A stretch of DNA of 44,474 bases from Candidatus Altimarinota bacterium (GCA_028689065.1 JAQTWX010000008.1:1-44474); one strand, 5' to 3'. Positions 1 through 11,985 are shown, counted from the first letter of the stretch. The notes: generated by a model from the letters alone, not told the origin. Numbers and translations are program-made.

Positions 1-779
1 ATTGAGGCATGTTTCCTTAGATCAAAGTAACCTTCACTGCCTAAACTTTTATATGTTTTAGCAACCATAATATCAAACATATTAAGCTTGGTATTTTGAG
101 TGTTGATTCTTTCAAAAACACTCAAAACATCGCTCAATTTTCAACTTTGATTTACAGCAATAACTTTTCTGTTTAAAATACTTTCTTCTAATATTTTAAT
201 TTTCTTTAATATCTCTACAAATAACTCACTATTAACCAATTTCATTATTTTTTCTATGTCGTTATCATAAACATATTTGAGCTTTATAAATCTTGAACCA
301 TATTTTTCGTAAATTTCTTTTTCATCTAATGTATCCAGTTCCGTTTCCTCTCATTCAATACATTCATCTCAATATATAAATTTCTGTTCTGAATCATCTC
401 AAAAATAGGTGCTATCAAAATATAGGTTTGCTATTTCTGGCTTCTTTGTATTTGTTCATTTATATACTTTTTTATTTGTAAAAACAAGCATTAAAGCCGT
501 TGTTCTTTGCTGACCATCAAGAAGATAATTAACATCACTTCAAGACTTTCATTCAGGATATTTTATTTCTTTTAAACTTCCTCAAACCCTTCTTCTGGCA
601 AGTTCATCTCATCACTCCCAAACTAAAATACTACTGATAGTGTAATTATTGTAGAGACTATCAATCAATAGTTTTATTTGAGATTTATCCCAAACAAATG
701 GTCTTTGAAATTCTGGCAAAAGGATCTGCTCTTTTTCGGCTAGTTGAATAAGTCATTTTACATTTAAATCATTGAACAT
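1..779 (-). CDS. DUF262 (GmrSD/ParB-like) domain protein, 3' part outside window
   Basis: The visible 259 residues are the N-terminal part of a DUF262 protein, a ParB/sulfiredoxin-fold family found in GmrSD-type modification-dependent restriction and other defence proteins. The diagnostic motif LLDGQQRTTAL is present at about residue 95, preceded by an LPEFQRPFVW segment near residue 20 and followed by VFERINTQNTKLN near residue 235. These are the usual family signatures. The start is the ATG at 779, because a TAA lies six bases upstream in frame. The reading frame needs many UGA codons read as Gly. A TATAAT box at 858-863 could serve as its promoter. The C-terminal part, which would show whether an HNH (DUF1524) nuclease follows, is cut off by the window edge. 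It lies directly downstream of a TOPRIM protein on the same strand, so the two may form a defence pair; that is inference. Confidence 0.85.
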
Positions 780-857
780 ATTTTATGCTTTAACTTATAC
801 AAATATATCTATAAACTTTCAATTTGGGTATTACAAATTATTAGCAAAAACGCGGGG

Positions 858-863
858 ATTATA
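858..863 (-). promoter_or_regulatory. Probable -10 box for the DUF262 gene
   Basis: On the minus strand a TATAAT hexamer is followed by CCCCGCG. A TTGTAA hexamer lies 16 bases upstream of it as a possible -35. The same TATAAT followed by a C-rich start region occurs before atpD. The leader to the ATG at 779 would be about 70 nt. The 780-988 stretch holds nothing else that I recognise. Confidence 0.45.
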
Positions 864-988
864 TAGATAATTCAAGCAATTACAAGGTGGGGGGATTTTT
901 AGAAATTTTTTTCTAAAAAAATTTATCTATTAAAAGTAGATATCAAAAAGAGTATAAGTAAAATTGGTTTTTATCAATTCGATTGATA

Positions 989-3900
989 TTAAGGCTTTTT
1001 AGCATTTACGATTATTTTTTCTACTAAATTAATAATTGGCAAGAAATTAATAAATAGTTCCTCCTTTATTGGAAAATTACCTCCAAAAAAAGTTCAGTTT
1101 AATAATTCATTTGAAAAAGTAGCCTTAGATTTACAAAAATCATCTTTTAAGGCAACGAATTCTCATCATCAAATTGATTTTTGTTTTTCCGTAAATAATT
1201 TCTCATTAAGTTTCTTATTCTTATCATCATCTATTCATTTCAGAGCATTATAAAATAGATGTTCTATTTCAAGTTTTGAATCAAATCAATAATCATTTCC
1301 AGAATCTTTTAATACCTGATCTTTGATATTATTGTTTGGGACAGGGAGCAAAAAAGCATAAATATTTTTATTTTTATGTTTTTTACATTTTCACTTATGA
1401 TAATCAATTTCGAAATCATCATATTTTCATCCATCTTTCTTGGAATAATTTATATGTTTTAATTTTAAGTATTGATCATATCAGGTCATATCAAAATCAA
1501 ACATTCAGATGATTGATAATCATTTCGGTAAATCAACACTTTCATAGTGTTCTAAAAATGACAGAACTCAACGACTTCATCATCCTTGAATAATAAAAGG
1601 ATGGATCCCGCCTTCATTTAAAGGCAAACTATAATAATAATTCAAGTAATTCTTATCACTTTCCCCTTCAACAAACAATATACAGCTTAAATTTTCTACT
1701 TTTAAAATTTCTTTGAAAGCAACAATTGCTTGATTTGTTTCCAGGAGATTATTCTTAATACTAATATTCTCCAATTCTAATTTTGAATTTTCTCTTTTTA
1801 AAAAAGTTATTTCTTCTGCCATCGCAACTATCTCATCTGAGCCATCTTTTTCTTTGCTGTAAACATCTTTATATACTTTTGCTACCTCTGCTTTGCTATA
1901 TTTCTCAGAATAATCATTTATAAGTTTATCTAAATAGTTAATTTTGAATGAGATCCTAATTTCGTTATCTTTTAAAGATAGATCGTAAATGTACTTTTCC
2001 AATAGGAATATACTCTCAAGTTTTTTCTTTTCAATTCCTTCATAAAAGTAAAAAACTGCTTTTTGTATATACTTTCAAAAGGTTTTATATTCCTTTGCTT
2101 CTTCGCTTATCTCAAATGAATATTTCAGAAGCTTCTTTATTTCTTCCTCAAAAGATAAATCTCTTATATATCTGAAAGCAAGTATAAAATTATCATCATC
2201 TCTTCAAAACCAAGAAATCTCAGATTCCAATGGGGAAACACCCCTTGCTATTAAAGTATTATTTTCTGGTTCGATAAAGCTCACTTCCTTTTTTAGTTGC
2301 CTAATATACCAATCAATTATATCTTTCTTGTTTTTAAGGTTTTCAAATCGTTTTAATAAAAATTTACCCGATAATGAGGCTATCTTGAAATTATGAGACT
2401 CAATAGTATTTGCCCCCTTCGATAAAATATCTAGAAAATAATTACTTTCAGTTTTGTATTTATTGAATAGACCTAATAATTGATCCTTACTTCATATTTC
2501 TACAAGTTTTTCAGCTACATACTCCCTATCGTATCATTTATATTCAGAATTATTTATGATATTCAAAAAAGTATCTTCAAGATGTTTTTTATCGTGTTTA
2601 ATAAAATCATCCTTATAATTTTCGTAAAAAATAATAAAAGGTTGAATATTAAAATACCTGAGATCATCTTTTGTTCTACTTCCATCAAAAATGGAAACAA
2701 GATATTTTACTTCATCCTTATTAAGGTTTCAGTCAATTACACTTTTTATAATTTCTATATCATCACTGTAAGTAAATGGAATATATTTGATAGCCTTTTC
2801 TCTGACTTCTTGTAGGTTAAATCAAAATACTTTATAAAGTCTCAGACACCTTAGAAAAGTTCCATTTACTACAAATTGATGAGTTGTATATGATGATGAA
2901 TTCTCATTTTTCTCCGTATAATGAAGTTCATATAAATCCGGATTTGATGCATCCAGTTTAAAAAATCGTTTTATGTGTTTTTTTACTAAACGCCTAATGT
3001 TTTTATCAGTTTTAAAATCTGGATATTCACTATTTTCAAATTGATATAATAAATACTCACTTATTCATTTTGATGGTCATTTCCTTTTTTCAGCCTCTTT
3101 TATAGCTTCGATTCACTTATCGAAATCTCTTCTTTCTTTTGTTTTCCTTCTTTTTTGTTCAGTATTAACTTTTTTTAAGTATTTTTGTCTTTCACTTAGT
3201 TTTTTGTTAAAACTTTCATATTTTTTAAATTCCAGTTTCATTATTTCTTTATCTTCTCGTTTTCATCATTCGATATATTCATATATATGAACATCATAGA
3301 AATTACTTCAAGATATTTCACATAGCTCTTTTACATTTTCTATCCTTAATAAGTCTGATATTATTTTTATAATATCCCAGAAAACATAAATTGTGTTTTT
3401 GGCAGTTTTAATTACTTCTATGGATAAATCATTATAAATATTTCAAAGATATTTACTCAATTCCAAACCAAATTCACTTTTTAAAAATTTAGAAACCATC
3501 TCATTAAATCTATGATTAGAAGTCTTTCAGTCTTCTAATTTTTTAAAAAGACTTAAAAATAGATCTTTCAGTCTATTGTTTATAGTAGGATCTGAAAGAG
3601 ATTCTATATTTTTTATGAATTTCTTGGTTTCTTTTAAATCCAATTCATTCAAATAAAGTAATCAATTTTTAGATAGTAGATCGAGAAAAATCGAGAAGAC
3701 ATCTTTATTGAGATTCAATAAATAAGCAATTTGAGACTTATTTATGTATTTATTTCCAAATTGTGTTTCTTTCTCTAAAAATTCATTGAAAGATTTTATA
3801 AAATATTCTTTTTCATCAAGTGATTGAAATATATCTATAAATTGCCAAACAATATTATCATTACTATAATGATCGTATAGTTCTTTGAATATTTCTTTAA

Positions 3901-4240
3901 ATTTAGATTCTTTCTTCTTTTCAAGAAAAAATTTAATATAACTCAAATAGAGACTTTTATTATCAAGTTTATCCTCCAAATATTTAAGTCTATAATTCTC
4001 AATTATTTCATTTTTATAAGGGTCAGGAATTTTATTTTCATCCAGTAGTTTCTTTAATATATCATATATATCGACTTGATAAGCCCCTATATCAGTATCT
4101 CCTTTGTAATTTCAGAGTATATAGTCCTTGTCTTCGGTATTTTGAAAATTGAATTCATCTACTAATTCCATTTTAGCTATTTCACTCAGATGAAATGAAT
4201 CTTTTTTTATCTGTTCGAGTTTCTCTATAAAAGGAGACAT
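989..4240 (-). CDS. Large helical protein with C-terminal TOPRIM (OLD-type nuclease-like) domain
   Basis: A 1083-residue protein that closes only when UGA is read as Gly. Residues 1 to about 840 look mainly helical, rich in Lys/Glu/Leu, and show no P-loop, so the usual ABC ATPase of OLD/GajA proteins is absent. From about residue 846 a TOPRIM-type domain is visible: LFVEGESDKNYL supplies the acidic residue, a Gly-rich GGGSRGV turn follows, then MFDFDMTGYDQ gives the DxD motif, and an EIEHLF segment sits where OLD-type TOPRIM domains carry their C-terminal acidic motif. Such domains bind Mg2+ and cut or unwind nucleic acid. Two of the Gly in the GGG turn are UGA-coded. The start at 4240 is the first ATG after an in-frame TAA. 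I do not recognise the N-terminal region. Role in phage or plasmid defence is an inference from the fold and the neighbouring DUF262 gene. Confidence 0.8.
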
Positions 4241-4383
4241 ACTTTTTATTTTTTAATTGATTATCCTAAAAAATATAATAGGAATTATAGAGAAAAGCTC
4301 ACTGAAAGCAAACGAGAAATTTTTCAAACTGGTTCAAGAATAATTCCCCAAATTTGGGGCATTATTCTATTTTTATCACAGTG

Positions 4384-6300
4384 TTAATATTTCAATTCAC
4401 TAACGGTCCTTTTTCCATTATCTTCTTTATACATAGGAATATCTACAAAACCATAAACCGTAAACTTTTTATTTATTTTACCATCATTGGAAGATACTTC
4501 TACTATACAGCTTTTATTTCACATAAGGGATTTTCTACAATTGAAACCATAAAAATGGTTATCAGTCTCTTTTTCACCGATACTAAATTTGTAAGAAATA
4601 TTCATTAGGTCAATTTCCTTAGATGATGGACCGCCTCTTTCCCATAAGTCCAAAGATGAAATTGTGTGTTTTGTTCCTATATATTTTGAATTACAAGGGT
4701 TTGGTGTATATTCGCAATAACTAGTAATATTTGATTTTTCCAATATAACATCCAATTCACTTCTTTTCTTTTGATATATTTCGTCTTTGAGCCTACCGGA
4801 ATAGAGAACCGCAATATTTTCTGTTTTTCCATAATCAAGGTTCCATATATCAGATAATTGACCGTTCAAATAATCATTTACATATCATACAGAAGTCCAA
4901 TTTGGATTTATTTTATCGTGAAGAGCTTGGCAGGAATTTTCTAGTTTTCCAATGACATCTTGCGAAGTAGCAAGAACCTCCTTTGCTTCACCTACAATAA
5001 CAGGAACAAAAGCCTTATTTGAAGCATAATCACAGGCTAATACTGAAAGATTATTTGGTTCTCCTGTCGTTTCATTCACAAGGCTTATAAATTTAAATGG
5101 TGAGGTATTATCAAGCACAAGCTGATTTGAGGTAAGTGTTGTGAATTTACGAGCCTTGTCAGTGGTTGAAAAAACTGAGTTTTTAGCATAAATATCAATG
5201 GATGGAAAACTTGTTGGAACAAGTTGTATTTCTGAGCTTGCCCCTATTTTCATAGCGTAAGCCCTTGTTTCCTTGTCCCCATCTTCATTCAGTCAATTCA
5301 TCGCTATTGTGGTCATCAAAAGAGCCAACTCTTGTTTCTTTTTCTGTTCTATTTTATATCCCATATCTCCCTTCATATAGCTATTTGTGAGAGAGTCAGC
5401 CAAGGCTCATTTTAGATCCACTGGTTTAAAAGAATTTCTGACATTAACAGCATAGTTTGATTTAACTGAACCGATTACCAAACTTCCGTCATTTATACGA
5501 TTCATAGGCACTGATTGAATATAACATCGCAGTTGTGATTTTCCCTTCATTGCATTAGAGTAGTCATCTAAGTACTTTTGAAGCTGATCACGAATTTCCT
5601 TATTACTTTTTAAAGAAGGAAATGTAAATGTTTTTTCGTTATGTTGAAATCATAAAGAAGATGAAAGGGCTACCTCATCCGTATACGCTTTCTTATTAGC
5701 ATCAAGTTCTTCATTTGTGAATTTAATAAATCCAACCTGTTCGAAGGAATTAACAAATGTAGGATAAGCGTTGTTAGATGTTCTAATATCCCCAAAGTAT
5801 ATCCTAAGTTTTTTCAAAACATTGTTTGCTATGCCTGCCGTAAGGCACTCATTAATAAATCCAGATGATTGAAGTTTCCAGAATTCATCATTATTTACAT
5901 AATTTTCAAGGTGATCAATCACCCAATCATATATTTTTGTGTCTCGATCCTCCGAGGGTAAATTTCTATTCCGTTGCCAGTTAAAATATCCAGGAGGGTT
6001 TATAGGATCGCCATCAGCTTCCTGTTCTGCCTTGGCATAACCTGGAACTTTTTTTATGCAGGCAACAAGAGATTTATTAGTCAGATTAGATATCTGAGAA
6101 AGAATTTTATTCTGAGTTGCTTCCGACTTGTTCATAAGAACAACCTTGATCTTTTCAGTTATCTTATCTCCCTTATTTGAAATAGTATTATGAAAATTAT
6201 TCCTTGTTTGTTCTATTGAATTTTCAGATGCTAAAACATTAAATACACTTACTTGCGAGAGTATTAATAAGATAAGTATTACGGATGATAATTTTTTCAT
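4384..6300 (-). CDS. Secreted protein of unknown function (638 aa)
   Basis: A protein with a clear N-terminal signal peptide (MKKLSSVILILLILSQVSVFNVLAS, cleavage likely near residue 25) and no later membrane helix that I can see. The mature part contains several scattered cysteines (for example CEYTPNPC near residue 550), which would suit disulphides outside the cytoplasm. Three in-frame UGA codons join segments that look broken under the standard code. It starts 29 bases after the stop of the upstream zinc-finger membrane protein, so the two are probably cotranscribed. I recognise no family. Its place inside a plasmid-like element suggests a surface or transfer-related function, but nothing in the sequence proves it. 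Confidence 0.75.
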
Positions 6301-6329
6301 AAAAAGGAAAAATAAGGAGTTAAAAATAA

Positions 6330-6854
6330 TTATGCGTTTGTTTGAATAAATTTTGTAGTTTCATTTATTGTTTTTAATCTCTGTTTCATCTTCCAGACCT
6401 GATATGGTCATACAAACCCTCAGATGAAACAAGAAAAACCAAATTTGAAAGCTTTGCGTATAAATAGGGCTATAATTCACTCATTCACTCTAACAGTTAT
6501 AGAATTTGGATCTTTCAAAGAATTAATAAAAGTCCATCCATACATTATAAAAAATCAAAAATAGAGATATATAAGTCAAGATATCATTGCTTTGTTTTCA
6601 ATGTTAGGATCTCAATATGTTCAGTGATATTGATTAAACCCCATTCAGAATAAATAGAAACCTACGAGAATTCAGATAAGAGTATTTTTTATAAAAGTGC
6701 TATTTATTGCACTTTTTTCGTTTACTAACCTCACCAGATTACATTTAGAGCATACTGGTATCGTAAAAGCGCGGAAACACTCCTGACACAATCCTACTCA
6801 GCAATCTACACAGGTTCCAACAGCATCTACAATGGAATGTTTATGACATTTCAT
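6330..6854 (-). CDS. B-box-like zinc finger membrane protein
   Basis: A 174-residue protein with a short Cys/His cluster at the N-terminus (C3, H4/H6, C15, C18, C23, C26, C35 and C38), resembling the bacterial B-box zinc-finger arrangement that is often followed by membrane segments. After it come two hydrophobic stretches (about residues 55-72 and 88-108), then a third weaker one around 135-155, and a basic tail. At least eight Gly are UGA-coded. The ATG at 6854 was chosen because the zinc-ligand cluster starts immediately after it. It precedes the secreted protein gene by 29 bases on the same strand. The zinc finger may act in membrane recruitment or protein contacts; I cannot assign a specific role. 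Confidence 0.7.
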
Positions 6855-6867
6855 AGAAAGGATAGTT

Positions 6868-6906
6868 AAAAAAATAAGCCTCAGGAAACAGAGTTCCTAA
6901 GGCTTA
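6868..6906 (-). terminator. Intrinsic terminator after the primase transcript
   Basis: A stem with arms at 6873-6885 and 6894-6906 (one C-A mismatch, loop of about 8 nt) is followed on the minus strand by a run of seven T at 6868-6874. It would end transcripts coming from the primase gene before the zinc-finger gene starts at 6854. Confidence 0.7.
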
Positions 6907-6958
6907 TATGTTATCACATTATTAAGCAATCATAAGGGAAGCTGTTCGCCAGATGTTT

Positions 6959-7089
6959 GCTTACAACAACCTTTCGCTTTCTCGAATTCAATCGGGGAAA
7001 GTGGACGAGCACAGCTCCCCATTTTGATGATTGAATTCGTTAAATAAGTCCAGAAGTGGACAAAAAAATAGCGAAGGTTTATTGTAAGC
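6959..7089. other. Nested inverted-repeat structure (candidate oriT, origin or structured RNA)
   Basis: Three nested inverted repeats: outer arms 6959-6978 and 7070-7089 (20 bases, few mismatches), middle arms 6983-6993 and 7029-7039 (11 bases, perfect) and inner GGGG/CCCC at 6994-6997 and 7017-7020. A further small hairpin with a 5-bp stem lies at 7048-7061. It sits between the primase stop and the terminator at 6868-6906. The rest of 6907-7142 holds no gene. Base pairing is seen directly; the role is not known. Confidence 0.6.
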
Positions 7090-7142
7090 AAGATAATCAT
7101 ACGGAAAATCTGTGAAAATCAAATTTATTACAATTCCATAAC

Positions 7143-8672
7143 TTATTTATCTGTTTTAGTTTTATTAAAAACTACCCCATATTTCACATTTCCTATATCA
7201 AAATCCTGAGTAATACAAGAGATTTCTTGAATATTATTTCTTACCCTTTGAAAAGTATAATCTTCAAAGAATGTTTTTATAAATTCTTTATCTCTTTCAA
7301 AAATTTCCGTATTCTTATCAGCTATATTCAACCATTCCTTACACAGATAAAGATAGAATTTCAACCATTTCCCGTTAGTTGGTATAAGCAGAGCTCTTGT
7401 ATTTACAAAATGTCCCCCATTATCGATATTATTTTGAAGTTTTTTATCAAAAAAGTAGTCTGGAATGACTGAAAATAAGATCATTCGATCTGTTCATTTT
7501 CTGAATATTTCAAAACGAAGCATAGGGAAAAGTGTATTCTTTATTTTAGGAATCTTATCCTGAAAATCCTGAAGATACTTTATAAATTCATTAGATTTAT
7601 AAAGCATTCCTGTCCCCTTCATAAAATCCATTAAATGACACTTGATTTTTTCTCAATAAGGAAGGGCCGTATCGAGTTGCTTATGAGCAAATCGAAAAAA
7701 CTTTAAAATCGTTTGAATATCTTTTCCTGAGAGATTAGATTCCACTAATCACTTCTCAATATCTTTTGGTATTGGTATATTTCTTCATTTGCCTCCTGCA
7801 TCGAGAATTCAAAAATGAATCTTGAAAAAAGTCCAAGTTCTTGCGATAGACCTAGAATTTAACTCCTTTTCTTCTATTCCTGGCTTTTCTTTGAGAATTT
7901 CAGATCTATTAAAAGCCTTTACAATAGCGAAGTTCTCTCATTTATATCTGTTATGAGAGTAGTCATTTACATAATTTCACACGGGATCAATCTTATATCC
8001 ACTAGTCTTTTCTCCATTTTCAATAATCGTTTTATTATCTTCGGTGTATTTAATTCAAAGTATATCAAGCACTTTATGAATAGGAACAGAATTAACAAGC
8101 CTTAGTCTTTCTCAGATGGAACTAATAAGCTCTGACCCCTTTAATATCTGAACTCGACATTTTTTTGTATCTCCGGGTTTTTTGTGAAGGGATCAGGGTA
8201 TCCTTGAAATTCTTGAAAGATCAAAGATTTTATCATCAAGCACTAATCTAGTTGATGTGGCTATTTCGAGTGCCTTCTTTTTCCAGTCTTTTAAAAACTT
8301 TTCAGATTTTTCTTCCGTGTAAAATTTTTCATCATTCAAAATATACAAGTGAAATCAGTTCCTAGACTGTATTATAAAGTCAAACATATACCATATATCT
8401 TCAAGCTTTGCCCTCATACCTTCCAATGATAAGGGAAGATTATCTTTTAGGTCTATATCAAAGTAAAATAAAGGGAATTTATAGGCATTTTCAGCCTTTC
8501 TACTACATCAAGCAGGAAATCAGCAAATACTAAAAAAGAGGTTTGTGTGTTCTTTTTTATTTGAATTAATAATATCCACCGGCTGTATCTTTTTTGTATA
8601 TTCCTCAAAAAACAAACATCATTTTTTTTCAAAAAATGAAACCCAATCCTTAATAGTGTCAATATGTGCCAT
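7143..8672 (-). CDS. Archaeo-eukaryotic-type primase (replication protein of a plasmid-like element)
   Basis: A 509-residue protein with the hallmarks of the AEP primase superfamily, which makes primers for replication of plasmids, phages and archaeal or eukaryotic chromosomes. The metal-binding acidic pair is YFDIDL (D72 and D74), the His motif is SRNGFHLYI (H108), and the third motif is DLSRISRIPGSLHKKPG (residues 151-167), as in prim-pol proteins of mobile elements. The C-terminal 300 residues are helical and unassigned; no helicase P-loop is visible. More than ten glycines are UGA-coded. The ATG at 8672 was chosen as the first in the frame. Four iteron-like repeats lie 100-220 bases upstream, so the gene and a possible origin sit together. 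It likely initiates replication of the element; that is inferred from family and context. Confidence 0.8.
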
Positions 8673-8770
8673 AATTGTAATGGTTAATAAATAATAAAAC
8701 TTTGAAGAAAAATAGAGCTCTTATCTTTCTTCTTTTAAGAATTATATTAATGTCATTGAAAATTTTGACG

Positions 8771-8891
8771 AAAACCCGCACATTTTTTAAAAAAAGTTTC
8801 TGAAACCCGCACGCACTTTCCTGATTTTCCTTTTAAGTAAGGCATTTCTTCAAAAAACTAAAACCCGCACAAGACAAGGCATAACCCGCAC
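8771..8891. repeat. Four iteron-like direct repeats (AACCCGCAC), candidate replication origin
   Basis: The 9-mer AACCCGCAC occurs at 8773-8781, 8804-8812, 8862-8870 and 8883-8891, all in the same orientation, within 120 bases of AT-rich DNA upstream of the primase start. Short repeats of this kind next to a replication gene are typical of iteron origins bound by an initiator. The rest of the gene-free stretch 8673-9150 is AT-rich (for example 8939-8960) and otherwise without recognised features. Confidence 0.6.
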
Positions 8892-9150
8892 ATTTTTTGC
8901 CATACCTTTCCCTTTGGAATGCGATATCAGCCCCCATTTTAAATATATATAATATAACAAACAATATTAATTATCCTCGGAAGGTATTTCATAAATTGAG
9001 TAAATAAAAAAGACAAGAATTTAAAAAAGACGGTATTTCTAAAAACTCACCATAAAAAGACAAGATAGTGCTCTATGAGCCTCCAACTTGCTTTGTTATG
9101 GTTATAGAGTTTTTTCTTTTACCTTACTTTAATTCTTATCTTTTACCATT

Positions 9151-9486
9151 ATGACACAATTATTATGTAGCTTGACCGGGGCAGGGTTTTTAGATATTCA
9201 GTTTTTTGACAACCTTATAAATGAGTTCAGTTTAGACTTAGATTATGAAAACATAATTCAGGAGTTCTGACAGACGAATATAAACATATTTATCTATGAA
9301 GCCTATGAACAGGTTAAGAACTTATTCATAGAACAGAATTCAGAAGAAATTCAAAAGATTATTGAAAAAGATCCTAGTGAGGTGGATTATCAGATATTTA
9401 CAAATTATTGCGACAGCAATTTATGGTTTAATAATGAGGAAATTGAGACATTATTTCAATATTGGCGTGAAAAGATAAGGAACTAA
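9151..9486 (+). CDS. Small acidic hypothetical protein
   Basis: A 111-residue protein, MTQLLCSLTGAGFLD onward, rich in Glu, Asn, Ile and Phe and predicted by eye to be mostly helical. One in-frame UGA (in EFGQTN near residue 40) must be read as Gly. It begins 260 bases beyond the iterons on the opposite strand to the primase and ends inside a strong terminator hairpin, so it is a single-gene transcript. I do not recognise a family. Its position suggests an accessory or copy-control role, which is only a guess. Confidence 0.6.
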
Positions 9487-9502
9487 TCTTTATCTTTTTT
9501 TT
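9471..9502 (+). terminator. Intrinsic terminator
   Basis: Arms 9471-9478 and 9490-9497 pair perfectly over 8 bases with an 11-nt loop containing the TAA stop at 9484-9486, followed by a run of T to 9502. Confidence 0.7.
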
Positions 9503-9624
9503 CATAGTTTTTTTAAAACATTTCAAGAGTTTTTTATCAGATTTCCAAAAAGTCATATATACAATCCAAATGTTCAGGTGAAATAAATACACCTAAGCAT
9601 TTTAGTTATTAACTTTTTTACACT

Positions 9625-11973
9625 ATGAATGAACAATTTACCTATGAGGTATTCCCGAGGAGAATAGAAGACGAAACTTTCTTACTTGCCTCTATCAAAA
9701 CCGATATGAATGGACTTGTGAATATTAAGGCTGAATATACCTTTAAATACCTGTTATTCAGGAATGAGACTGGTATTTATTTGAAACAGTATATTTCTTC
9801 AAATTCAGAAGCCTGAATATCGTTTTTGCTTAATTTTTATGAGAAGCTCTATTCTGGAAGTATAGCATTTAAAAAGATAAATGATCCTTTGTTATTACAT
9901 AGATCAAAGCACCATTATACCGTTGCTCTAAAAAACAATAATGTTTTCCAAATTAAGAAGCCTGGGGAAATTTGACTGAATACATTTTCAAGTTCCACAG
10001 GACTTATTGAAAATGTTTTAAATGAGGCTTCTCTTGTATTGAAACAGGGTGAATTCATTCAGTTTGAATTCAAGATTATTCCATCTACCTATGATCAGTT
10101 TACCAAAGCATTCTTGTATGCAATCAAAGAAATTTGAAAATCTGAGGAATATAAGGAAGAGTTAAATAGTAGTTTTACAGATAAACTTTGATTTTTCATC
10201 TTTGATCTAAGGGTTTGTCATAATCTCGATAATGAAAAAGTATTCTGAGAGATTTTATATAAAAATTTGAGGTTGTATGATAGCAACTGGAATTATTACG
10301 AGTATAAATATTCAAATAAAGATTATCCAAAAATAGCAAACAGATACAAAAAAGGACAAATGGATATGTTTTTATCTCATTGATTAGTTTCTTTAATCTC
10401 TGAAAATAATAGATATGTAAAAAAGCTTCCTTCGAGTATTATTCCTATTAGCCCAACTTTGGCTTTAAATAATGGAACCTGAAAGAAAAAATGAGAATAC
10501 AAAACTTTCATATGAAAGTGATTTAGAGATTTAAGGCTGAATAATCAGGAATATTTATCTATTGACGAATGATTATTAAAAAATGGACACTTTCTGGGTA
10601 TTGGATCTACCTGAACAGGTAAAAGTTATTCTACCAGTTCTGTAATGGGGTATGATATCGTAAAATCTATCATAGATGATAGATTGAATTTTGAAAAAAA
10701 TGAAAGCCCAAGATCACAACATATTTTTATTGATCCACATTATAGTCTGGCTGGGAACATCTATAAAATACTTGAAGTCTTTAATAAAGATAGGAATTTT
10801 AAATACAATTCAGAGCTTCAAATTACGGAATATCAGAAAAATAATGATAATCAGCCATCACTAAACTCGTTATCAATTCCTCTTAAAAAAACAAAGTTAG
10901 TTTTTAATCCTCTTTATTCAGGAAGTCTTAATATGTCAAATCCTATCGAGTGTTTAAAGGACATAAATAGGATGGTCTCTGCTTGTTTGGACTGAGTTAG
11001 GGCAACACACTCAAAAACATCTTTTTGACCTCAAAATTCAGAAATTCTCTGAACTATTATTAGGCTGTTTATCATTTTCAATGTATTGAGAAATGAGGCA
11101 AATAAACAGTCTAATAATGATACTGGAAATTATAAGAGAATGTTAAATTTATGAGATATTCACGATTTTTTAGAAGATATGGAAATTTCAAAAAGTCTTC
11201 CTGATCAATTCAAGGATGATTTTAAAGAATGATTAACCCATAAAGAAGAAGAGATAAGAAATATTATAAAAAATCTCAAAAAGAGAATTGATTATTATTT
11301 AGAACAATTAAAAAAGAATGCCTGATATTTATCAAGCTCCATCAATAAAGTTTCTCCTTATTCAATGGAATTAAAAGAAACCTTTTGAAGCTGAACACTT
11401 CATACGAATTACTCACTAAATCTATCTGATTTTTATATAAAAAAGGACTATGAAAAAACCAATGTATTTTTCTTTAATCTCTGAGACTTTTCGATAAATG
11501 AGAAGAATATAGTTGCCGGCTTCATTCTTTCCTATATGTATCACTATTGAACTATCAAAAACCATTTAGACAAAAAGAACTTAGTTCAAACGAAAATATG
11601 GATTGATGAAGCCTCTGCTATATTAAATTGAGAATATATTTTAGAGATTATCGCTTCCAGCCTGGCAGAAATAAGGAAATATAATTTTTCTCTGAAATTT
11701 TTTGCCCAGACTATGGATCAGCATTTTTTTTCTTTGGTCTATCCTAATGTTTGAGCACTGTTCGTATTTTCAGTTGATTATAGACAAGCTGAACTTATTT
11801 TGAAAGATCTAAATTCTGGCTGTTCCTGAAAACTACTTCAACCAAATGATATAAGCAATAACCAAAGAGGTTGCTACTATTGATTTCTTAAATTTATAAA
11901 TGGATGAAATGCTACATTTCTTGTTGAATGATTTTCTATGAATGAAGAAGAAATTAAATACCTTATCTCCTAA
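9625..11973 (+). CDS. VirB4/VirD4/FtsK-type conjugation ATPase
   Basis: A 782-residue P-loop ATPase of the HerA/FtsK superfamily. The Walker A motif is GIGSTGTGKS (about residues 325-334), and one of its glycines is the UGA at 10612-10614, so the enzyme depends on the alternative code. A Walker B-like KIWIDEAS follows near residue 670, then FAQTMDQ, which resembles the sensor region of VirB4/TraG proteins. The N-terminal 300 residues have no obvious membrane helix. By hand count about 28 glycines are UGA-coded, more than half of all Gly in the protein. Twelve bases separate it from the next gene, so the two form an operon. Such ATPases energise DNA transfer or secretion through type IV systems. 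Which subtype it is cannot be decided by eye. Confidence 0.8.
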
Positions 11974-11985
11974 TCAAAAAAATCT

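Noticed and set aside
2480-2815. Plus-strand hydrophobic frame opposite the TOPRIM gene
   Set aside because: It is the antisense shadow of an AT-rich coding region; the minus frame is continuous over 1083 codons with UGA as Gly.
8771-8891. CRISPR array
   Set aside because: Repeats are only 9 bases and unevenly spaced (31, 58 and 21 bases), without spacer-like regularity or cas genes.
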